Assembly (NCBI RefSeq): GCF_003284925.1 | Contig: NZ_QMEX01000015.1 | Location: 1 to 52,089 of the forward strand | DNA length: 52,089 nt | Source of the DNA: Mycolicibacter senuensis | Lineage (GTDB): Bacteria; Actinomycetota; Actinomycetes; Mycobacteriales; Mycobacteriaceae | Direction: 5' to 3' | In this document: piece by piece, positions 1-10,337 of the stretch | Numbering within the stretch: position 1 is the first letter of the stretch | Layout of the letters: every line of letters begins with the position of its first letter | Notes under the pieces: model-generated | The model's input: only the letters and a program-made list of their open reading frames with translations | Databases searched by the model: none | Told to the model about the DNA's origin: nothing | Position numbers and translations under genes: made by a program

Positions 1-685
1 TCAAGCCCAGCACCACCAACGCGAACACCGGGACCGGCGGTGGCGGGCCGGCCCGCAGATGCTCCGGCGTCGCGCGCAGATCGGCGCGGAAGAACCACCT
101 GAAGATCAGGTAGACGACCGCCGTCGCAACGAGCCACGGCGCCGCCATCAGCGCGGTGAACCGCACGAACGACAGGCCGGTCGCCTGGAAGGCCAGCAGG
201 TTGGTCAGGTTGGACACCGGCAGCAGCAGGGACGCCGTGTTGGCCAGATGCGCGGTCGCATAGGCGTGCGGGCGCATCGGCGCGCGGCGGCGCCGGACCA
301 TCGTCAACACCACCGGGGTCAGCAGCACCACCGTCGCGTCCAGGCTCAATACCGCGGTCAGGCAGGCCGCGATGACGAAGACCCGGCGCAGCAGGTGCTG
401 CGGCGGCCCGACATCGGCGCGGGCCATCGCCGCCCCGGCCGCCTCGAACAGCCCCTCGTCGTCGCAGAGTTGTGCCAGCACCAGCACCGCACCCAAAAAC
501 GCGACGACGTGCAGCAGCGTGGCGACTTCGGCTGCCGCGTCGTGCACCGAGATCGCCCCGGTCGCAACCAGGATGGCCGCGGCCGGCACGGCCGCGAACA
601 GTTCCGGCCAGCCCCGCGGCCGGGCCACCGCGAAGCCCAGCACCACAACGAGCAGCAGCAGTGCGAGTATCGGATTCAGCGCCAC
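1..685 (-). CDS. ArsB/SLC13-type permease, partial (C-terminus outside window)
   Basis: The frame opens with GTG at 685 (VALNPILALLLL...) and runs off the left edge without a stop, giving about 228 N-terminal residues. The visible part is very hydrophobic: a first membrane segment at about residues 4-20, others near 30-45 and 60-75, and a pair separated by the basic loop VRRRRAP. The motif LSLDATVVLLTPVV followed by NTASLLLPVSNLTN is typical of the ArsB/NhaD (ion transporter) superfamily, where these re-entrant regions line the transport path. It should be an inner-membrane anion or arsenite-type transporter; the substrate cannot be read. It overlaps the upstream MBL-fold gene by 10 bp, so the two are probably co-transcribed. 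In M. tuberculosis arsB2 (Rv3578) lies at this place near kstR, which supports the call. Confidence 0.8.
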   Translation of the reverse strand, partial: MALNPILALLLLVVVLGFAVARPRGWPELFAAVPAAAILVATGAISVHDAAAEVATLLHVVAFLGAVLVLAQLCDDEGLFEAAGAAMARADVGPPQHLLRRVFVIAACLTAVLSLDATVVLLTPVVLTMVRRRRAPMRPHAYATAHLANTASLLLPVSNLTNLLAFQATGLSFVRFTALMAAPWLVATAVVYLIFRWFFRADLRATPEHLRAGPPPPVPVFALVVLGL

Positions 686-1596
686 GGGTCTTCGCGCCGC
701 CACACCGTGGGAAGGTGCAGCGCGACGCCGTCGGCCGCGGCCAGCTCACACAGGATCCGCATCGAGAAATCCAGATCGTCGCCGGCGTAGGGCAACGCGC
801 GCAACGGCTTTGACAGTGGCCGGAAGAAATCGTCCCAGTGGGTCAACACGACCGTCTTCGCGCCGACGGTGCGCACCGTCTCCGACCAGTAGTCGACGAG
901 GTATTGGCGCGGTTGCAAACCGAGTTGGCCCACACCCAGGTACACCACCTCGGCGCGGTGCCCGGCCAGCGCGCCGGGAACGAACCCGGCGCTGCCGACG
1001 ATCAGCAGGCCCCGCCCCGAGGGCCGGTGGGTCACCAGCGCCGACCACGCCTCACCGCACTTGTAGGCCGACGCCTTGACCGGCGGGACCACCGCGGTGG
1101 TGATGACCCCGGGGAAGCGGTCCGGCGGGCAGTGCCGTGACTTGACCAGGGTGACGTCGTAGGCGCCCAGCGTGATGGGTGCCCCCGCAACGGCGACGAT
1201 CAGCCGATCGTCCGAGAGCCCTTGGCCGCGGCCGATATTGGCGGCTGAGAGGCCACCCACCAGTGCGGCACCGGTGCGTTCGGCCACCACCGCCGAGTCC
1301 AGCGCGTGATCGATGTGGGTGTGCAGGGGGATCACTGCGGCCAGCTCCCGCGCCCCGGCCCGGGCCAGGCAGCCGTCGATGCGAGCGGCCGACGGCGACA
1401 CCTTGCGCAACGCCACCCGGGTCAGACCCGGACGCGAGAAGTAGCCGTCGGTCATCAGCGCCGACGACCCGTCGTCGATCAGCATGCTGGTCACGCCGAG
1501 CCACGTCACCCACAGCGGTGCGTCCGGCGCCGCGGCCGGGACGGTGAACCGGTGCTCGTACCTGCCGATGTCGGGGCGGCCGACTTTGAGACGCAT
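676..1596 (-). CDS. MBL-fold metallo-hydrolase (Rv3577-like)
   Basis: A 306-residue protein of the metallo-beta-lactamase fold. The metal-binding signature is present as HTHIDHALD (HxHxDH) at about residues 92-100. Later candidate ligands are the SRHCPPD stretch and VVLTHWDDFF near residue 250. The N-terminal WLGVTSMLIDDGSSALMTDGYFSR resembles the UlaG/YcjX-like branch of the fold, in which a beta-strand carries the phrase leading to a product-side aspartate. Substrate is unknown. It starts 13 bp beyond the stop of kstR and overlaps the permease gene by 10 bp, so kstR, this gene and the permease form a compact minus-strand run. The equivalent M. tuberculosis neighbourhood has Rv3577 and arsB2 close to kstR. 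The family is sure; the reaction is not. Confidence 0.8.
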   Translation of the reverse strand: MRLKVGRPDIGRYEHRFTVPAAAPDAPLWVTWLGVTSMLIDDGSSALMTDGYFSRPGLTRVALRKVSPSAARIDGCLARAGARELAAVIPLHTHIDHALDSAVVAERTGAALVGGLSAANIGRGQGLSDDRLIVAVAGAPITLGAYDVTLVKSRHCPPDRFPGVITTAVVPPVKASAYKCGEAWSALVTHRPSGRGLLIVGSAGFVPGALAGHRAEVVYLGVGQLGLQPRQYLVDYWSETVRTVGAKTVVLTHWDDFFRPLSKPLRALPYAGDDLDFSMRILCELAAADGVALHLPTVWRREDPWR

Positions 1597-1609
1597 CGGC
1601 GGGGCCGGG

Positions 1610-2281
1610 TCAGACCTTGGGGCTGTCGTCGTCGCCGATCAGCAACCGCACCGCCAGGTCCAGTCGCGTGGTGAAGTCGGTCGCAGACGCCCGCCGGGTC
1701 AGCCAGGCGAGCAGGTTGGACAGCCACACATCGGAGATGACCCGCGAGATGTGGTACTGCTCCTCGGTCGGCTCGCCGTCGCTCATCGCCTCGGCGAACA
1801 TCGAGTCGATCAGCTTCTGGACGTGGTCGACCTCACCGGCGGCCGACGCGTCGGCGAAGACGTATGCCCGGGTCATGGCCTCGGTGAGCAGCGGGTTGCG
1901 CTGCATCGCGCGGTTGAGTTTGTTGACCACGAGGTTGAGCCGCTGATGCCGGGTGGTTTCGGCGTAGGTGGCCGGGTCGGGCTTGGTCTCGACCCGTGCG
2001 ATCTCTCTGCCCATCGCCGAGACCAGCAGGTGGACCTTCGACGGGAAGTACCGGTAGAGGGTGCCCACGGCGACGTCGGCGCGGTCGGCGACCGCACGCA
2101 TCTGCACCGCGTCGTAGCCGCCCTTGGAGGCGATCGCCAGCGTGGCGTCCAGGATGCGCTTGCGCCGTTCCCGCTGCGCCTCGGAACCGAGGTCGGACTC
2201 GGTCAGCACGGCCACGCTGGTGACCTCGCGGGGCTGGGTGCCGGCTCCGCGGCCCGGGTTGCTGTCGGCTGGTGACGACAT
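1610..2281 (-). CDS. kstR: KstR, TetR-family repressor of cholesterol catabolism
   Basis: A TetR-family repressor of about 223 residues. The core from SELGSEAQ-like DLGSEAQRERRKRILDA onward is almost identical to M. tuberculosis KstR (Rv3574). The DNA-binding HTH is the stretch MRAVADRADVAVGTLYRYF and the ligand domain contains MQRNPLLTEAMTRAYVFADA and VISDVWLSNLLAWLTRR. In mycobacteria KstR represses the upper cholesterol pathway and is released by CoA thioesters of cholesterol metabolites. ATG at 2281 is chosen because AAGGAG lies 11 bp upstream. A GTG at 2215 would give the shorter 201-residue form beginning VAVLTESDLG and cannot be excluded. The gene is divergent from fadE34, with a perfect KstR operator between them at 2421-2434, which implies autoregulation. 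Confidence 0.95.
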   Translation of the reverse strand: MSSPADSNPGRGAGTQPREVTSVAVLTESDLGSEAQRERRKRILDATLAIASKGGYDAVQMRAVADRADVAVGTLYRYFPSKVHLLVSAMGREIARVETKPDPATYAETTRHQRLNLVVNKLNRAMQRNPLLTEAMTRAYVFADASAAGEVDHVQKLIDSMFAEAMSDGEPTEEQYHISRVISDVWLSNLLAWLTRRASATDFTTRLDLAVRLLIGDDDSPKV

Positions 2282-2420
2282 GAGAGGGGCAGCTCCTTCA
2301 GTTGGCCTACTCGCCAGTAACGATACGCATCGGGTAGCTGAATCTCTGACTCCCAACACCGGCGGGACGTGATGTGTCCTGCCACAAGGGTTCGACTTGA
2401 CGTTCGGACGCTGGCACTAT

Positions 2421-2434
2421 TAGAACACGTTCTA
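2421..2434. promoter_or_regulatory. KstR operator between kstR and fadE34
   Basis: TAGAACACGTTCTA is a perfect match to the known KstR consensus TnnAACnnGTTnnA and a perfect palindrome. It lies 139 bp upstream of the chosen kstR start and 62 bp upstream of fadE34, so one site can control both divergent promoters. Confidence 0.92.
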
Positions 2435-2496
2435 GTGAGCGTGGTGGCCTTCTCGCCACGGAAATTCCATACCGCCATGACCCCGAGGAGTCCAGC

Positions 2497-4629
2497 GTGT
2501 CCCTGACCATCGACGACGAACAGCTTGCCGCCCGCGAGCTGGTTCGTGACTGGGCCGCCGCAGCGGGCACCGTGGCGGCGATTCGCGCCGTGGAACTGGG
2601 CGAAACCGACGCCTGGAAACCGGTTTTCGCCCGGCTGGCCGAGTTGGGTCTGTTCGGGGTGGCCGTCCCCGAGGAGTGCGGGGGTGCCGGCGGCCGGCTC
2701 GAAGACCTGTGCGCGATGGTCGACGAGGCCGCCAAGGCGCTGGTGCCAGGTCCGGTAGCGACCACGGCGCTGGCCACCCTGGTGGTCGCCGACCCCCAGC
2801 TGACCGAAGCCCTGGCCGCCGGTGAGCGGGTCGCCGGGGTTGCGATCGACGCCGACCTGCACTTCGATGCCGCGACCGGGAAGGTCTCCGGCACCGCCGA
2901 GCGGGTGCTGGGGGCGACCGCTGACGCGCTGCTGATGCTGCCGGCCGGGCAGGACTGGGTGCTGGTGGATTCCGGCGCCGACGGGGCCGACGTCGAGCCG
3001 CTGATCGCGACCGACTTCTCCCGGCCGCTGGCGAAGGTGACGTTGTCGGACACCCCGGCCGTCATTCTCGAGTCGGGCGGCCGGGTGGAGAACCTGGCGG
3101 TCACGGTGCTGTCCGCCGAGGCGGCCGGTGTCGCTCGCTGGGCACTGGACACCGCCGTCGCCTATGCGAAGGTGCGTGAGCAGTTCGGCAAGCCGATCGG
3201 CAGCTTCCAGGCCGTCAAGCACCTGTGCGCCGAGATGCTGTGCCGTGCCGAACAGGCGGCGGTGGCGGCCGCCGACGCGGCTCGCGCCGCCTCGGACTCC
3301 GATGAGCAGCAGTTCGCGATCGCGGCCGCGGTGGCCGCCGCGATCTGCATCGACGCCGCCAAGGCCAACGCCAAGGACTGCATCCAGGTGCTCGGCGGCA
3401 TCGGCATCACCTGGGAACACGACGCCCACTTGTACCTGCGCCGGGCCTACGGCATCGGCCAGGCGCTGGGCGGACAGCAGCGCTGGCTGCGCCGTACCAC
3501 CGCGCTGACCCGGGCCGGGGTGCGCCGCCGGCTCGAAGTCGACCTGGGCTCAGACGATGCGGCGGCCGATATCCGGCCCGAGATCGCCGCGGCGGCGGCC
3601 CGGATCGCCGCGCTACCCGAGGAGCAGCGCCAGGCCGCGCTGGCCGAGTCGGGTCTGCTGGCACCGCACTGGCCGGCGCCGTACGGGCGCGCGGCCGCTC
3701 CCGCCGAGCAGCTGGTGATCGACCAGGAGCTCGCCGCGGCCGGCGTCGGCCGTCCCGACCTGGTGGTGGGCTGGTGGGCGGCGCCGACGATCCTCGAGCA
3801 CGGCACGCCCGAACAGATCGAGCGTTTCATCCCGGCCACCCTGACCGGCGAGGTGTTCTGGTGTCAGCTGTTCTCCGAGCCGGGCGCCGGCTCGGATCTG
3901 GCGGCGCTGCGAACCAAGGCGGTCAAGGTCGACGGCGGCTGGCGGTTGACCGGGCAGAAGGTATGGACCTCGCGGGCGCACGATTCGCAGTGGGGTGTCT
4001 GCCTGGCGCGGACGGATCCAGATGCTCCGAAACACAAGGGCATCACCTACTTCCTGGTCGACATGGCGGCCGAGGGCATCGACATCCGGCCGTTGCGGGA
4101 GATCACCGGTGAGGCGCTGTTCAACGAGGTCTTCCTCGACGACGTGTTCGTGCCCGACGAGATGGTGGTCGGCGGCGTCAACGACGGCTGGCGGCTGGCC
4201 CGCACCACACTGGCCAACGAGCGGGTCGCGATCGCCGGCGGTACCGCGCTGGGCAACCCGATGGAGGAACTGCTGAAAGCCCTGTTCGGCGGGCAGCACG
4301 ATCAGGAACCCGACACCGCCACCGCCGACCGGCTGGCTCGGCTGATCATCGCCGCCCAGGCGGGTTCGTTGCTGGATCAGCGTATTGCGCAGCTCGCCGT
4401 CGGCGGTCAGGATCCCGGCTCGGAGTCCTCGGTCCGCAAGCTGATCGGGGTGCGCTACCGCCAGGACCTGGCCGAGTATCGGATGGAGGTGGCCGACGGG
4501 GCCGGCGCCGTGGCCGGGCGCCCGGTGCACGACTTCCTCAACACCCGCTGCCTCTCGATCGCCGGCGGCACCGAACAGATCCTGCTGACGCTGGCCGCTG
4601 AGCGGCTGCTGGGGCTGCCGCGCGGGTAG
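2497..4629 (+). CDS. fadE34: FadE34 (ChsE3), fused two-domain acyl-CoA dehydrogenase
   Basis: A 710-residue protein made of two acyl-CoA dehydrogenase modules in tandem, about twice the usual 380 residues. The first module (about 1-340) ends with REQFGKPIGSFQAVKHL and QVLGGIGITWEHDAHLYLRRA. The second (about 350-710) carries LFSEPGAGSDLAALRTKA, GQKVWTSRAH and the C-terminal NTRCLSIAGGTEQILL. Steroid-degrading actinobacteria normally use heteromeric ACADs; FadE34 is the natural single-chain version and acts on CoA-activated steroid side chains (cholesterol or bile-acid type). FAD is the expected cofactor. The GTG start at 2497 follows GAGGAG at about 2485-2490. It is divergent from kstR and under the KstR box at 2421-2434. 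The gene following it, glgE, begins after 51 bp but belongs to another pathway. Confidence 0.93.
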   Translation: MSLTIDDEQLAARELVRDWAAAAGTVAAIRAVELGETDAWKPVFARLAELGLFGVAVPEECGGAGGRLEDLCAMVDEAAKALVPGPVATTALATLVVADPQLTEALAAGERVAGVAIDADLHFDAATGKVSGTAERVLGATADALLMLPAGQDWVLVDSGADGADVEPLIATDFSRPLAKVTLSDTPAVILESGGRVENLAVTVLSAEAAGVARWALDTAVAYAKVREQFGKPIGSFQAVKHLCAEMLCRAEQAAVAAADAARAASDSDEQQFAIAAAVAAAICIDAAKANAKDCIQVLGGIGITWEHDAHLYLRRAYGIGQALGGQQRWLRRTTALTRAGVRRRLEVDLGSDDAAADIRPEIAAAAARIAALPEEQRQAALAESGLLAPHWPAPYGRAAAPAEQLVIDQELAAAGVGRPDLVVGWWAAPTILEHGTPEQIERFIPATLTGEVFWCQLFSEPGAGSDLAALRTKAVKVDGGWRLTGQKVWTSRAHDSQWGVCLARTDPDAPKHKGITYFLVDMAAEGIDIRPLREITGEALFNEVFLDDVFVPDEMVVGGVNDGWRLARTTLANERVAIAGGTALGNPMEELLKALFGGQHDQEPDTATADRLARLIIAAQAGSLLDQRIAQLAVGGQDPGSESSVRKLIGVRYRQDLAEYRMEVADGAGAVAGRPVHDFLNTRCLSIAGGTEQILLTLAAERLLGLPRG

Positions 4630-4680
4630 CTTTCCAGCACTGCGGGTACCCCCCTGTCGGAAACCCAGCCGACGAACGGA

Positions 4681-6747
4681 GTGGTGGTGCCGGGCCGAAT
4701 CGTGGTCGATGGCGTTACGCCGGTTGTGTCCTGCGGCAGGTACCCCGCCAAAGCCGTGGTGGGGGAGGTAATACCGGTCGAGGCCGCCGTCTGGCGCGAC
4801 GGACACGATGTTGTCGCGGCGACCTTGGCGGTGAGCTACCTCGGTCGCGACTACCCGGCACCCCCGGGTACGCGCGGTCTGGACCAGGACGCTCCGGAGG
4901 GCCGTGCCGCATGCCCGCGAACCGAGCCACTGCTGGCAACGATGGCGGCCGGTGCGCAACCCTACGTTTTTCACGGTCAGTTCGTGCCGGATCAGGTCGG
5001 GTTATGGTCGTTTCGGGTCGACGGCTGGACCGATTCGATCCGCAGCTGGCGCGACGCGGTGCTGGCCAAGCTCGACGCCGGCCAGGGTGAAGCCGAGCTG
5101 TCCAACGATCTGTTGATCGGCGCGGAGTTGTTCGACCGTGCCGCCGCAGCGGTACCGGTCGGCAGCCGCCGGCCGCTGTCGGCCGCCGCCGCCGCGTTAC
5201 GCGACCCCGGCGATCCGCTGACCGGGTCGGCGCCGGCGTTGTCGGATGAGGTCGCCGAGCTACTCGCCCGCTATCCGCTGCGGGACCTGCTCACCCGGGG
5301 GACACAGCAGCTGGTCTGGGTGGATCGGCCGCTGGCCCGCTTCAGCGCCTGGTATGAGATGTTCCCGCGCTCCACCGGCGGCTGGGACTCGGCGGGAAAC
5401 CCGGTGCACGGCACGCTGGCCACCGCGGCAGCAGCGCTGCCGCGCATCGCTGGGATGGGGTTCGACGTGGTGTACCTGCCGCCGATCCACCCGATCGGAA
5501 AGGTCCACCGGAAGGGCCGTGACAACAGCGCTGTCGCCGAGCCGGGTGACGTCGGTTCACCGTGGGCGATCGGCAGTGACGAGGGCGGTCACGACGCGGT
5601 GCACCCCGCGCTGGGCTCGCTCGATGATTTCGACCGCTTCGTCGCTCGGGCACGCGAGCTCGGGTTGGAGGTGGCCCTCGACCTGGCATTGCAGTGCGCG
5701 CCCGATCACCCGTGGGTTCGCCGGCATCGCCAGTGGTTCACCGAGTTGCCGGACGGGACGATCGCCTACGCCGAGAACCCCCCGAAGAAATACCAGGACA
5801 TCTACCCACTGAACTTCGACAACGATCCGGCCGGCTTGTACGCCGAGGTGCTTCGGGTAGTGCAGCACTGGATCAAGCACGGGGTCAAGGTGTTTCGGGT
5901 CGACAATCCGCACACCAAGCCACCCGACTTCTGGGCGTGGCTGATCGCGAAGGTGAAGGCCGCCGATCCGGACGTGTTGTTCTTGTCTGAGGCGTTCACC
6001 CCGCCGGCACGCCAGTACGGTCTGGCCAAACTCGGCTTCACGCAGTCCTACACCTACTTTACCTGGCGCACGTCCAAGGCTGAGCTCGTCGAATTCGGCG
6101 ACGAGATCGCCGAACTCGCTGATTTCCGGCGTCCGAACCTGTTCGTCAACACACCGGACATCCTGCATGCCAGCCTGCAGCACCACGGTCCCGGCATGTT
6201 CGCGATTCGGGCGGTGCTGGCGGCGACGATGGGCCCGGCGTGGGGGGTGTACTCCGGTTATGAGTTGTTCGAACACCAAGCCGTGCGTGAAGGAAGCGAA
6301 GAATACCTTCACTCCGAGAAATACGAGTTGCGGCCACGCGATTTCGCCACCGCCTTGCAGCAGGGACGATCGCTAGAACCGTTTATCGCGCGACTCAACG
6401 CCATTCGCCGCAGTCATCCCGCGCTGCAGCAACTACGAACCCTGCGCTTCCACCATGTCGACAACGATGCGCTGTTGGCATACAGCAAGTTCGATCCGGT
6501 CAGCGGCGACACGGTGCTGGTGGTGGTGACGCTGAACGCGTTCGCCGCCGAGGAGGCGACGCTGTCATTGGATATGGCGGCGTTGGGAATGCAGCCCTAC
6601 CAGCGTTTCTGGGTGCGCGACGAGATCAGCGGGGAGGAATACCAGTGGGGACAGCAGAATTACGTGCGACTCGACCCGGGCCGCGCGATCGCCCATATCG
6701 TCAACATGCCGGTGATGGGCGCCGGCGTGCGAGCCGGCCTTGACTAA
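4681..6747 (+). CDS. glgE: GlgE, alpha-1,4-glucan:maltose-1-phosphate maltosyltransferase
   Basis: A 688-residue GH13 maltosyltransferase that transfers maltose from alpha-maltose-1-phosphate to the non-reducing end of alpha-1,4-glucan. Its sequence follows M. tuberculosis GlgE (Rv1327c) closely. The N-terminal part is a beta-rich domain, and the central catalytic barrel shows [11 protein letters not shown] with the nucleophile Asp408, FLSEAFTPP with acid/base Glu437, and NTPDIL with Asp493. The phosphate-binding region includes [18 protein letters not shown]. Three consecutive GTG codons (4681, 4684, 4687) follow ACGGAG at 4675-4680; GTG at 4687 may be the true start, because it gives better spacing. 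The N-terminus is shorter than in M. tuberculosis by about a dozen residues. It is first of a two-gene unit with glgB, 13 bp downstream. Confidence 0.96.
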   Translation: MVVPGRIVVDGVTPVVSCGRYPAKAVVGEVIPVEAAVWRDGHDVVAATLAVSYLGRDYPAPPGTRGLDQDAPEGRAACPRTEPLLATMAAGAQPYVFHGQFVPDQVGLWSFRVDGWTDSIRSWRDAVLAKLDAGQGEAELSNDLLIGAELFDRAAAAVPVGSRRPLSAAAAALRDPGDPLTGSAPALSDEVAELLARYPLRDLLTRGTQQLVWVDRPLARFSAWYEMFPRSTGGWDSAGNPVHGTLATAAAALPRIAGMGFDVVYLPPIHPIGKVHRKGRDNSAVAEPGDVGSPWAIGSDEGGHDAVHPALGSLDDFDRFVARARELGLEVALDLALQCAPDHPWVRRHRQWFTELPDGTIAYAENPPKKYQDIYPLNFDNDPAGLYAEVLRVVQHWIKHGVKVFRVDNPHTKPPDFWAWLIAKVKAADPDVLFLSEAFTPPARQYGLAKLGFTQSYTYFTWRTSKAELVEFGDEIAELADFRRPNLFVNTPDILHASLQHHGPGMFAIRAVLAATMGPAWGVYSGYELFEHQAVREGSEEYLHSEKYELRPRDFATALQQGRSLEPFIARLNAIRRSHPALQQLRTLRFHHVDNDALLAYSKFDPVSGDTVLVVVTLNAFAAEEATLSLDMAALGMQPYQRFWVRDEISGEEYQWGQQNYVRLDPGRAIAHIVNMPVMGAGVRAGLD

Positions 6748-6760
6748 AGGGGAAGGCCCG

Positions 6761-8983
6761 ATGACACGAAGCAAACGCACGCCCGCCGGCCGCCTGGCGG
6801 CGAATCCGGACGACATCAACCGGTTGCTGTCCGGTGTGTACCACGATCCCCACGCCATCCTCGGCGCCCACGACGACGGTGAACGCACGGTGATCCGAAC
6901 GCTGCGACCGGGCGCTGCCGCGGTGACCGTCGTGGTGGGCGGCGACCGGTTGCCGATGAAGCAGCTGGCCGATGGACTGTTCGCCGCGACGTTGCCGTTC
7001 GCCGACTTGATCGACTACCGGCTGCTGATCGACTATCCCGGCGCCGCGGAACCGCAGACCACCGCCGACGGATATCGTTTCCTGCCGACGCTGGGCGAGG
7101 TTGACCTGCACCTGTTCGCCGAGGGCCGCCACGAACGGCTCTGGGAAGTGCTCGGCGCTCATCCGCGCACGTTCACCACCGCAGACGGGACCGTGACCGG
7201 GGTGTCGTTCGCGGTGTGGGCGCCCAACGCCGCCGGAGTGGGCCTGATCAGTGACGTCACCGGTTGGGAGGGCATCGGCGCACCGATGCGGGCGCTCGGC
7301 TCTTCGGGCGTGTGGGAGCTGTTCTGGCCGGACTTTCCCATCGGCGGCCTGTACAAGTTCCGGATTCACGGCGCCGACGACGTCGTCACCGAACGCGCCG
7401 ATCCGATGGCGTTCTCCGCCGAAGTCCCGCCGCAGACCGCCTCCCGGGTGGCTACCAGCGGTCATAGGTGGCACGACGACGATTGGATGAGCCGGCGCCC
7501 CGGGGGGAATCCGGCCCTGGAGCCGATGAGCATCTACGAGGTGCACCTGGGGTCGTGGCGGCCGGGCCTGAGTTATCGCCAGCTCGCGGTGGAGCTGACC
7601 GACTACGTTGTGCAGCACGGCTTCACCCATGTCGAGCTGCTGCCGGTCGCCGAGCATCCGTTCGGCGGGTCCTGGGGTTATCAGGTCACGTCGTACTACG
7701 CGCCGACCGCGCGCTTTGGCACACCCGACGATTTCCGGGCGTTGGTCGATGCGCTGCACCGCGCCGGCATCGGTGTCATCGTGGACTGGGTGCCGGCGCA
7801 CTTCCCCAAAGACGCGTGGGCGCTGGGCCGGTTCGACGGCACCCCGCTCTATGAGCACGCCGACCCGCGCCGTGGTGAACAGCTCGACTGGGGCACCTAC
7901 GTGTTCGACTTCGGTCGTCCGGAGGTGCGCAACTTCCTGGTGGCCAATGCGCTGTACTGGCTGACCGAGTTCCACGTCGACGGGCTGCGGGTGGATGCCG
8001 TGGCGTCGATGCTGTATCTGGATTACTCCCGTCCCGCCGGCGGCTGGACACCCAACATCTACGGTGGCCGGGAGAACCTCGAGGCGGTGCAGTTCCTGCA
8101 GGAGCTGAACGCGACCGCGCACCGGGTGGCGCCGGGAATCGTGACCATCGCCGAGGAGTCGACCTCCTGGCCCGGCGTGACCCGCGATACCGGCCTGGGC
8201 GGCCTGGGCTTTTCGATGAAGTGGAACATGGGCTGGATGCACGACACGCTGTCCTATCTCGGTCACGATCCGGTGCACCGCTCCTATCACCACCATGAGA
8301 TGACGTTCTCGATGCTGTATGCCTACAGCGAGAACTTCGTGCTGCCGATCAGCCACGACGAAGTGGTGCACGGCAAGGGCACGCTGTGGAGCCGGATGCC
8401 CGGCGACGATCACGCCAAGGCCGCCGGGGTGCGCTCGCTGCTGGCCTACCAGTGGGCGCATCCGGGCAAGCAGTTGCTGTTTATGGGCCAGGAATTCGGC
8501 CAGCGCGCCGAGTGGTCCGAGGAACGGGGGCTGGACTGGTTTCAGCTCGACCCGGACCGGCAGGATGGTGGCTTCTCCACCGGAATCCTCCGCCTGACAA
8601 GAGATCTCAATGCCATCTACCGAAGCCATCCCGCGTTATGGAGCGAAGACATCAACCCGGCCGGCTACTCCTGGATCGACGCGAACGACTCCGCCAACAA
8701 TGTGCTGAGCTTCTTGCGCTACGCAACGGACGGATCGGTGCTGGCCGCCGTGTTCAACTTCTCCGGTGTCGCGCACAGCGACTACCGTCTCGGGCTACCG
8801 ACCGCCGGCCACTGGCGAGAGGTGCTCAACACCGATGCCGTCGATTACCACGGCGGCGGCGCCGGCAACCTCGGTGGCGTGGACGCTGTCGACGAACCCC
8901 GCCACGGTCGTCCGGCCTCGGCCGTGCTGGTGCTGCCACCGCTGTCGGCGCTGTGGCTGGAGCCCGAGATCACGCCGGGTTGA
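6761..8983 (+). CDS. glgB: GlgB, 1,4-alpha-glucan branching enzyme
   Basis: A 740-residue GH13 branching enzyme that introduces alpha-1,6 branches into the linear glucan made by GlgE. The N-terminal region has the CBM48-like modules ([13 protein letters not shown] and [17 protein letters not shown]). The catalytic domain has [18 protein letters not shown], the nucleophile in [17 protein letters not shown], the acid/base in VTIAEEST and the transition-state Asp in [16 protein letters not shown] at 6761 is chosen because AAAGGGGAAGG (6746-6755) precedes it at good spacing; a TTG at 6740 overlapping the glgE stop would add seven residues and looks unlikely. The gene ends convergently with mak, and the two coding ends overlap by 14 bp (8970-8983), leaving no room for a separate terminator. 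Confidence 0.96.
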   Translation: MTRSKRTPAGRLAANPDDINRLLSGVYHDPHAILGAHDDGERTVIRTLRPGAAAVTVVVGGDRLPMKQLADGLFAATLPFADLIDYRLLIDYPGAAEPQTTADGYRFLPTLGEVDLHLFAEGRHERLWEVLGAHPRTFTTADGTVTGVSFAVWAPNAAGVGLISDVTGWEGIGAPMRALGSSGVWELFWPDFPIGGLYKFRIHGADDVVTERADPMAFSAEVPPQTASRVATSGHRWHDDDWMSRRPGGNPALEPMSIYEVHLGSWRPGLSYRQLAVELTDYVVQHGFTHVELLPVAEHPFGGSWGYQVTSYYAPTARFGTPDDFRALVDALHRAGIGVIVDWVPAHFPKDAWALGRFDGTPLYEHADPRRGEQLDWGTYVFDFGRPEVRNFLVANALYWLTEFHVDGLRVDAVASMLYLDYSRPAGGWTPNIYGGRENLEAVQFLQELNATAHRVAPGIVTIAEESTSWPGVTRDTGLGGLGFSMKWNMGWMHDTLSYLGHDPVHRSYHHHEMTFSMLYAYSENFVLPISHDEVVHGKGTLWSRMPGDDHAKAAGVRSLLAYQWAHPGKQLLFMGQEFGQRAEWSEERGLDWFQLDPDRQDGGFSTGILRLTRDLNAIYRSHPALWSEDINPAGYSWIDANDSANNVLSFLRYATDGSVLAAVFNFSGVAHSDYRLGLPTAGHWREVLNTDAVDYHGGGAGNLGGVDAVDEPRHGRPASAVLVLPPLSALWLEPEITPG

Positions 8984-10337
8984 TAGGCGTGAGCCGGGTC
9001 AGCGCCCGCAGCGGAATCGGCAGCCAGCCGGGCCGGTGCCGGGCCTCGTACCCGGCCTCATAGACCGCCTTGTCGACCTCGTAGGCGGCCAATAGCTCCG
9101 CTGAATCCCGCGGATCGGCACCCGATTCCGCTCCATACCCTTCGCAGAAGGCGGTGCGGCAGCGATCCAGCCATTCGCGGGCGCGGGTGGCCAATTGCCG
9201 GTCCTGCCCGTCGCGTGACAGGTCGGCCAATTTCCCGTAGGCGGCGTAGTCGTAGGACCGCAACACACCGGCGACATCCCGCAGCGGCGAGTCCGGCCGC
9301 CGCCGTTCGGACAGCGGGGCGCCCGGTTCGCCCTCGAAATCGATGAGCAGCCAACCGTTGGGGGTGCGCAACACCTGGCCCAGATGCAGGTCACCGTGGA
9401 CTCGCTGCACCGTGATCGGCTGTCCGGCCAGGGCCTGGAAGCGCTGTTCGATGGCCCCGACGTGCGGGCGCACTTCGGGCACCAGCGCCGCCGTCTCCGA
9501 CAATCGCGACAGCAAGGCCTCCGCCGGAAACTTCGCTTGCGATGTACCGAAGCTGTCGGCCAGCGTTCGGTGCACCGAGGCGACGGCCTCACCGAGCCGG
9601 TACGATTCGCCGGCGAAGTCGCCACCCACTTCGTGGGCGTACAGATCCGCTTCGGCGAAGAGGTCGCGCACACTGGCGGTGGCCATCGCCCAGCCCTCGG
9701 CCGAGTTCATCGCGTACTCGCTGACCATGCCCAACGCGTAGGGCACCGCGCCGGACTCGCCGGGCAACTCGATCTGATAGCAGCCCAACAATCGCGGCAC
9801 GTGCGGATTGGCCGCCTGGCCCAGCGCCGCGTTCAACTCGATGTCGGGATTGATGCCCTCCTTCAACCGCCGGAACACCTTGAGGACCACTTCTTCCTCG
9901 ATGATCACGCTGGTGTTGCTCTGCTCGGCCTCCGATACCCGAGAGTCCGCCCGCACCGGCAGCGACACCCCCTCCTGGGGGGTGAACGTGACCTCGCCAC
10001 GGGTGGCCGACGAGTCGATCAGCGACAACAGCACCCTGACTGCGGCCGCGTCATACAACGCGTCATAGGCGGTGTGGCCCCGATAGGTTCCGATCATCGC
10101 GATCTGGGCGTACTCCGGGGCCAGCTCCACGTCCCAGCTGATCACCACCTGATAGCGCTCGCCGGCGCCGTCGGTGTAGGCGACATCGAGCAAGACCAGA
10201 TCCAGTCCGTCGTCGATCGCCACCACCAGGGCGGGCTCGGCTGCGGCCAGCTCCCGATTACGTCCCGCGTACCAGCGTCGGGTCGGCAGCCATTCCGCCC
10301 ACGGCAGTCCCGCCGGCTCGCCGGTGCCACCGGTCAT
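8970..10337 (-). CDS. mak: Mak (Pep2), maltokinase
   Basis: A 455-residue kinase, the same length as the M. tuberculosis maltokinase. It phosphorylates maltose with ATP to give alpha-maltose-1-phosphate, the donor used by GlgE. The fold is that of aminoglycoside phosphotransferase-like kinases: the N-terminal cap holds [14 protein letters not shown], the ATP lobe holds [12 protein letters not shown], the catalytic loop is [11 protein letters not shown] with Asp316, and the metal-binding loop is [12 protein letters not shown] with Asp333. Its ATG overlaps the treS stop codon (shared bases 10334-10337), so TreS and Mak are translationally coupled, as expected for enzymes known to work together and to form a complex. 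The gene converges with glgB and overlaps it by 14 bp. Confidence 0.95.
   Translation of the reverse strand: MTGGTGEPAGLPWAEWLPTRRWYAGRNRELAAAEPALVVAIDDGLDLVLLDVAYTDGAGERYQVVISWDVELAPEYAQIAMIGTYRGHTAYDALYDAAAVRVLLSLIDSSATRGEVTFTPQEGVSLPVRADSRVSEAEQSNTSVIIEEEVVLKVFRRLKEGINPDIELNAALGQAANPHVPRLLGCYQIELPGESGAVPYALGMVSEYAMNSAEGWAMATASVRDLFAEADLYAHEVGGDFAGESYRLGEAVASVHRTLADSFGTSQAKFPAEALLSRLSETAALVPEVRPHVGAIEQRFQALAGQPITVQRVHGDLHLGQVLRTPNGWLLIDFEGEPGAPLSERRRPDSPLRDVAGVLRSYDYAAYGKLADLSRDGQDRQLATRAREWLDRCRTAFCEGYGAESGADPRDSAELLAAYEVDKAVYEAGYEARHRPGWLPIPLRALTRLTPINPA

Noticed and set aside
2203..3429. A 408-codon open frame on the minus strand spanning the kstR-fadE34 region
   Set aside because: It runs through the kstR N-terminus, the operator and fadE34, which have much stronger support.
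6740..6760. TTG at 6740 as the start of glgB, overlapping glgE
   Set aside because: A strong ribosome-binding site lies between this TTG and the ATG at 6761, which also fits the family's N-terminus.
6701..8629. A 642-codon open frame on the minus strand opposite glgB
   Set aside because: Antisense frame to a highly conserved GlgB; no domain pattern and no ribosome-binding site.
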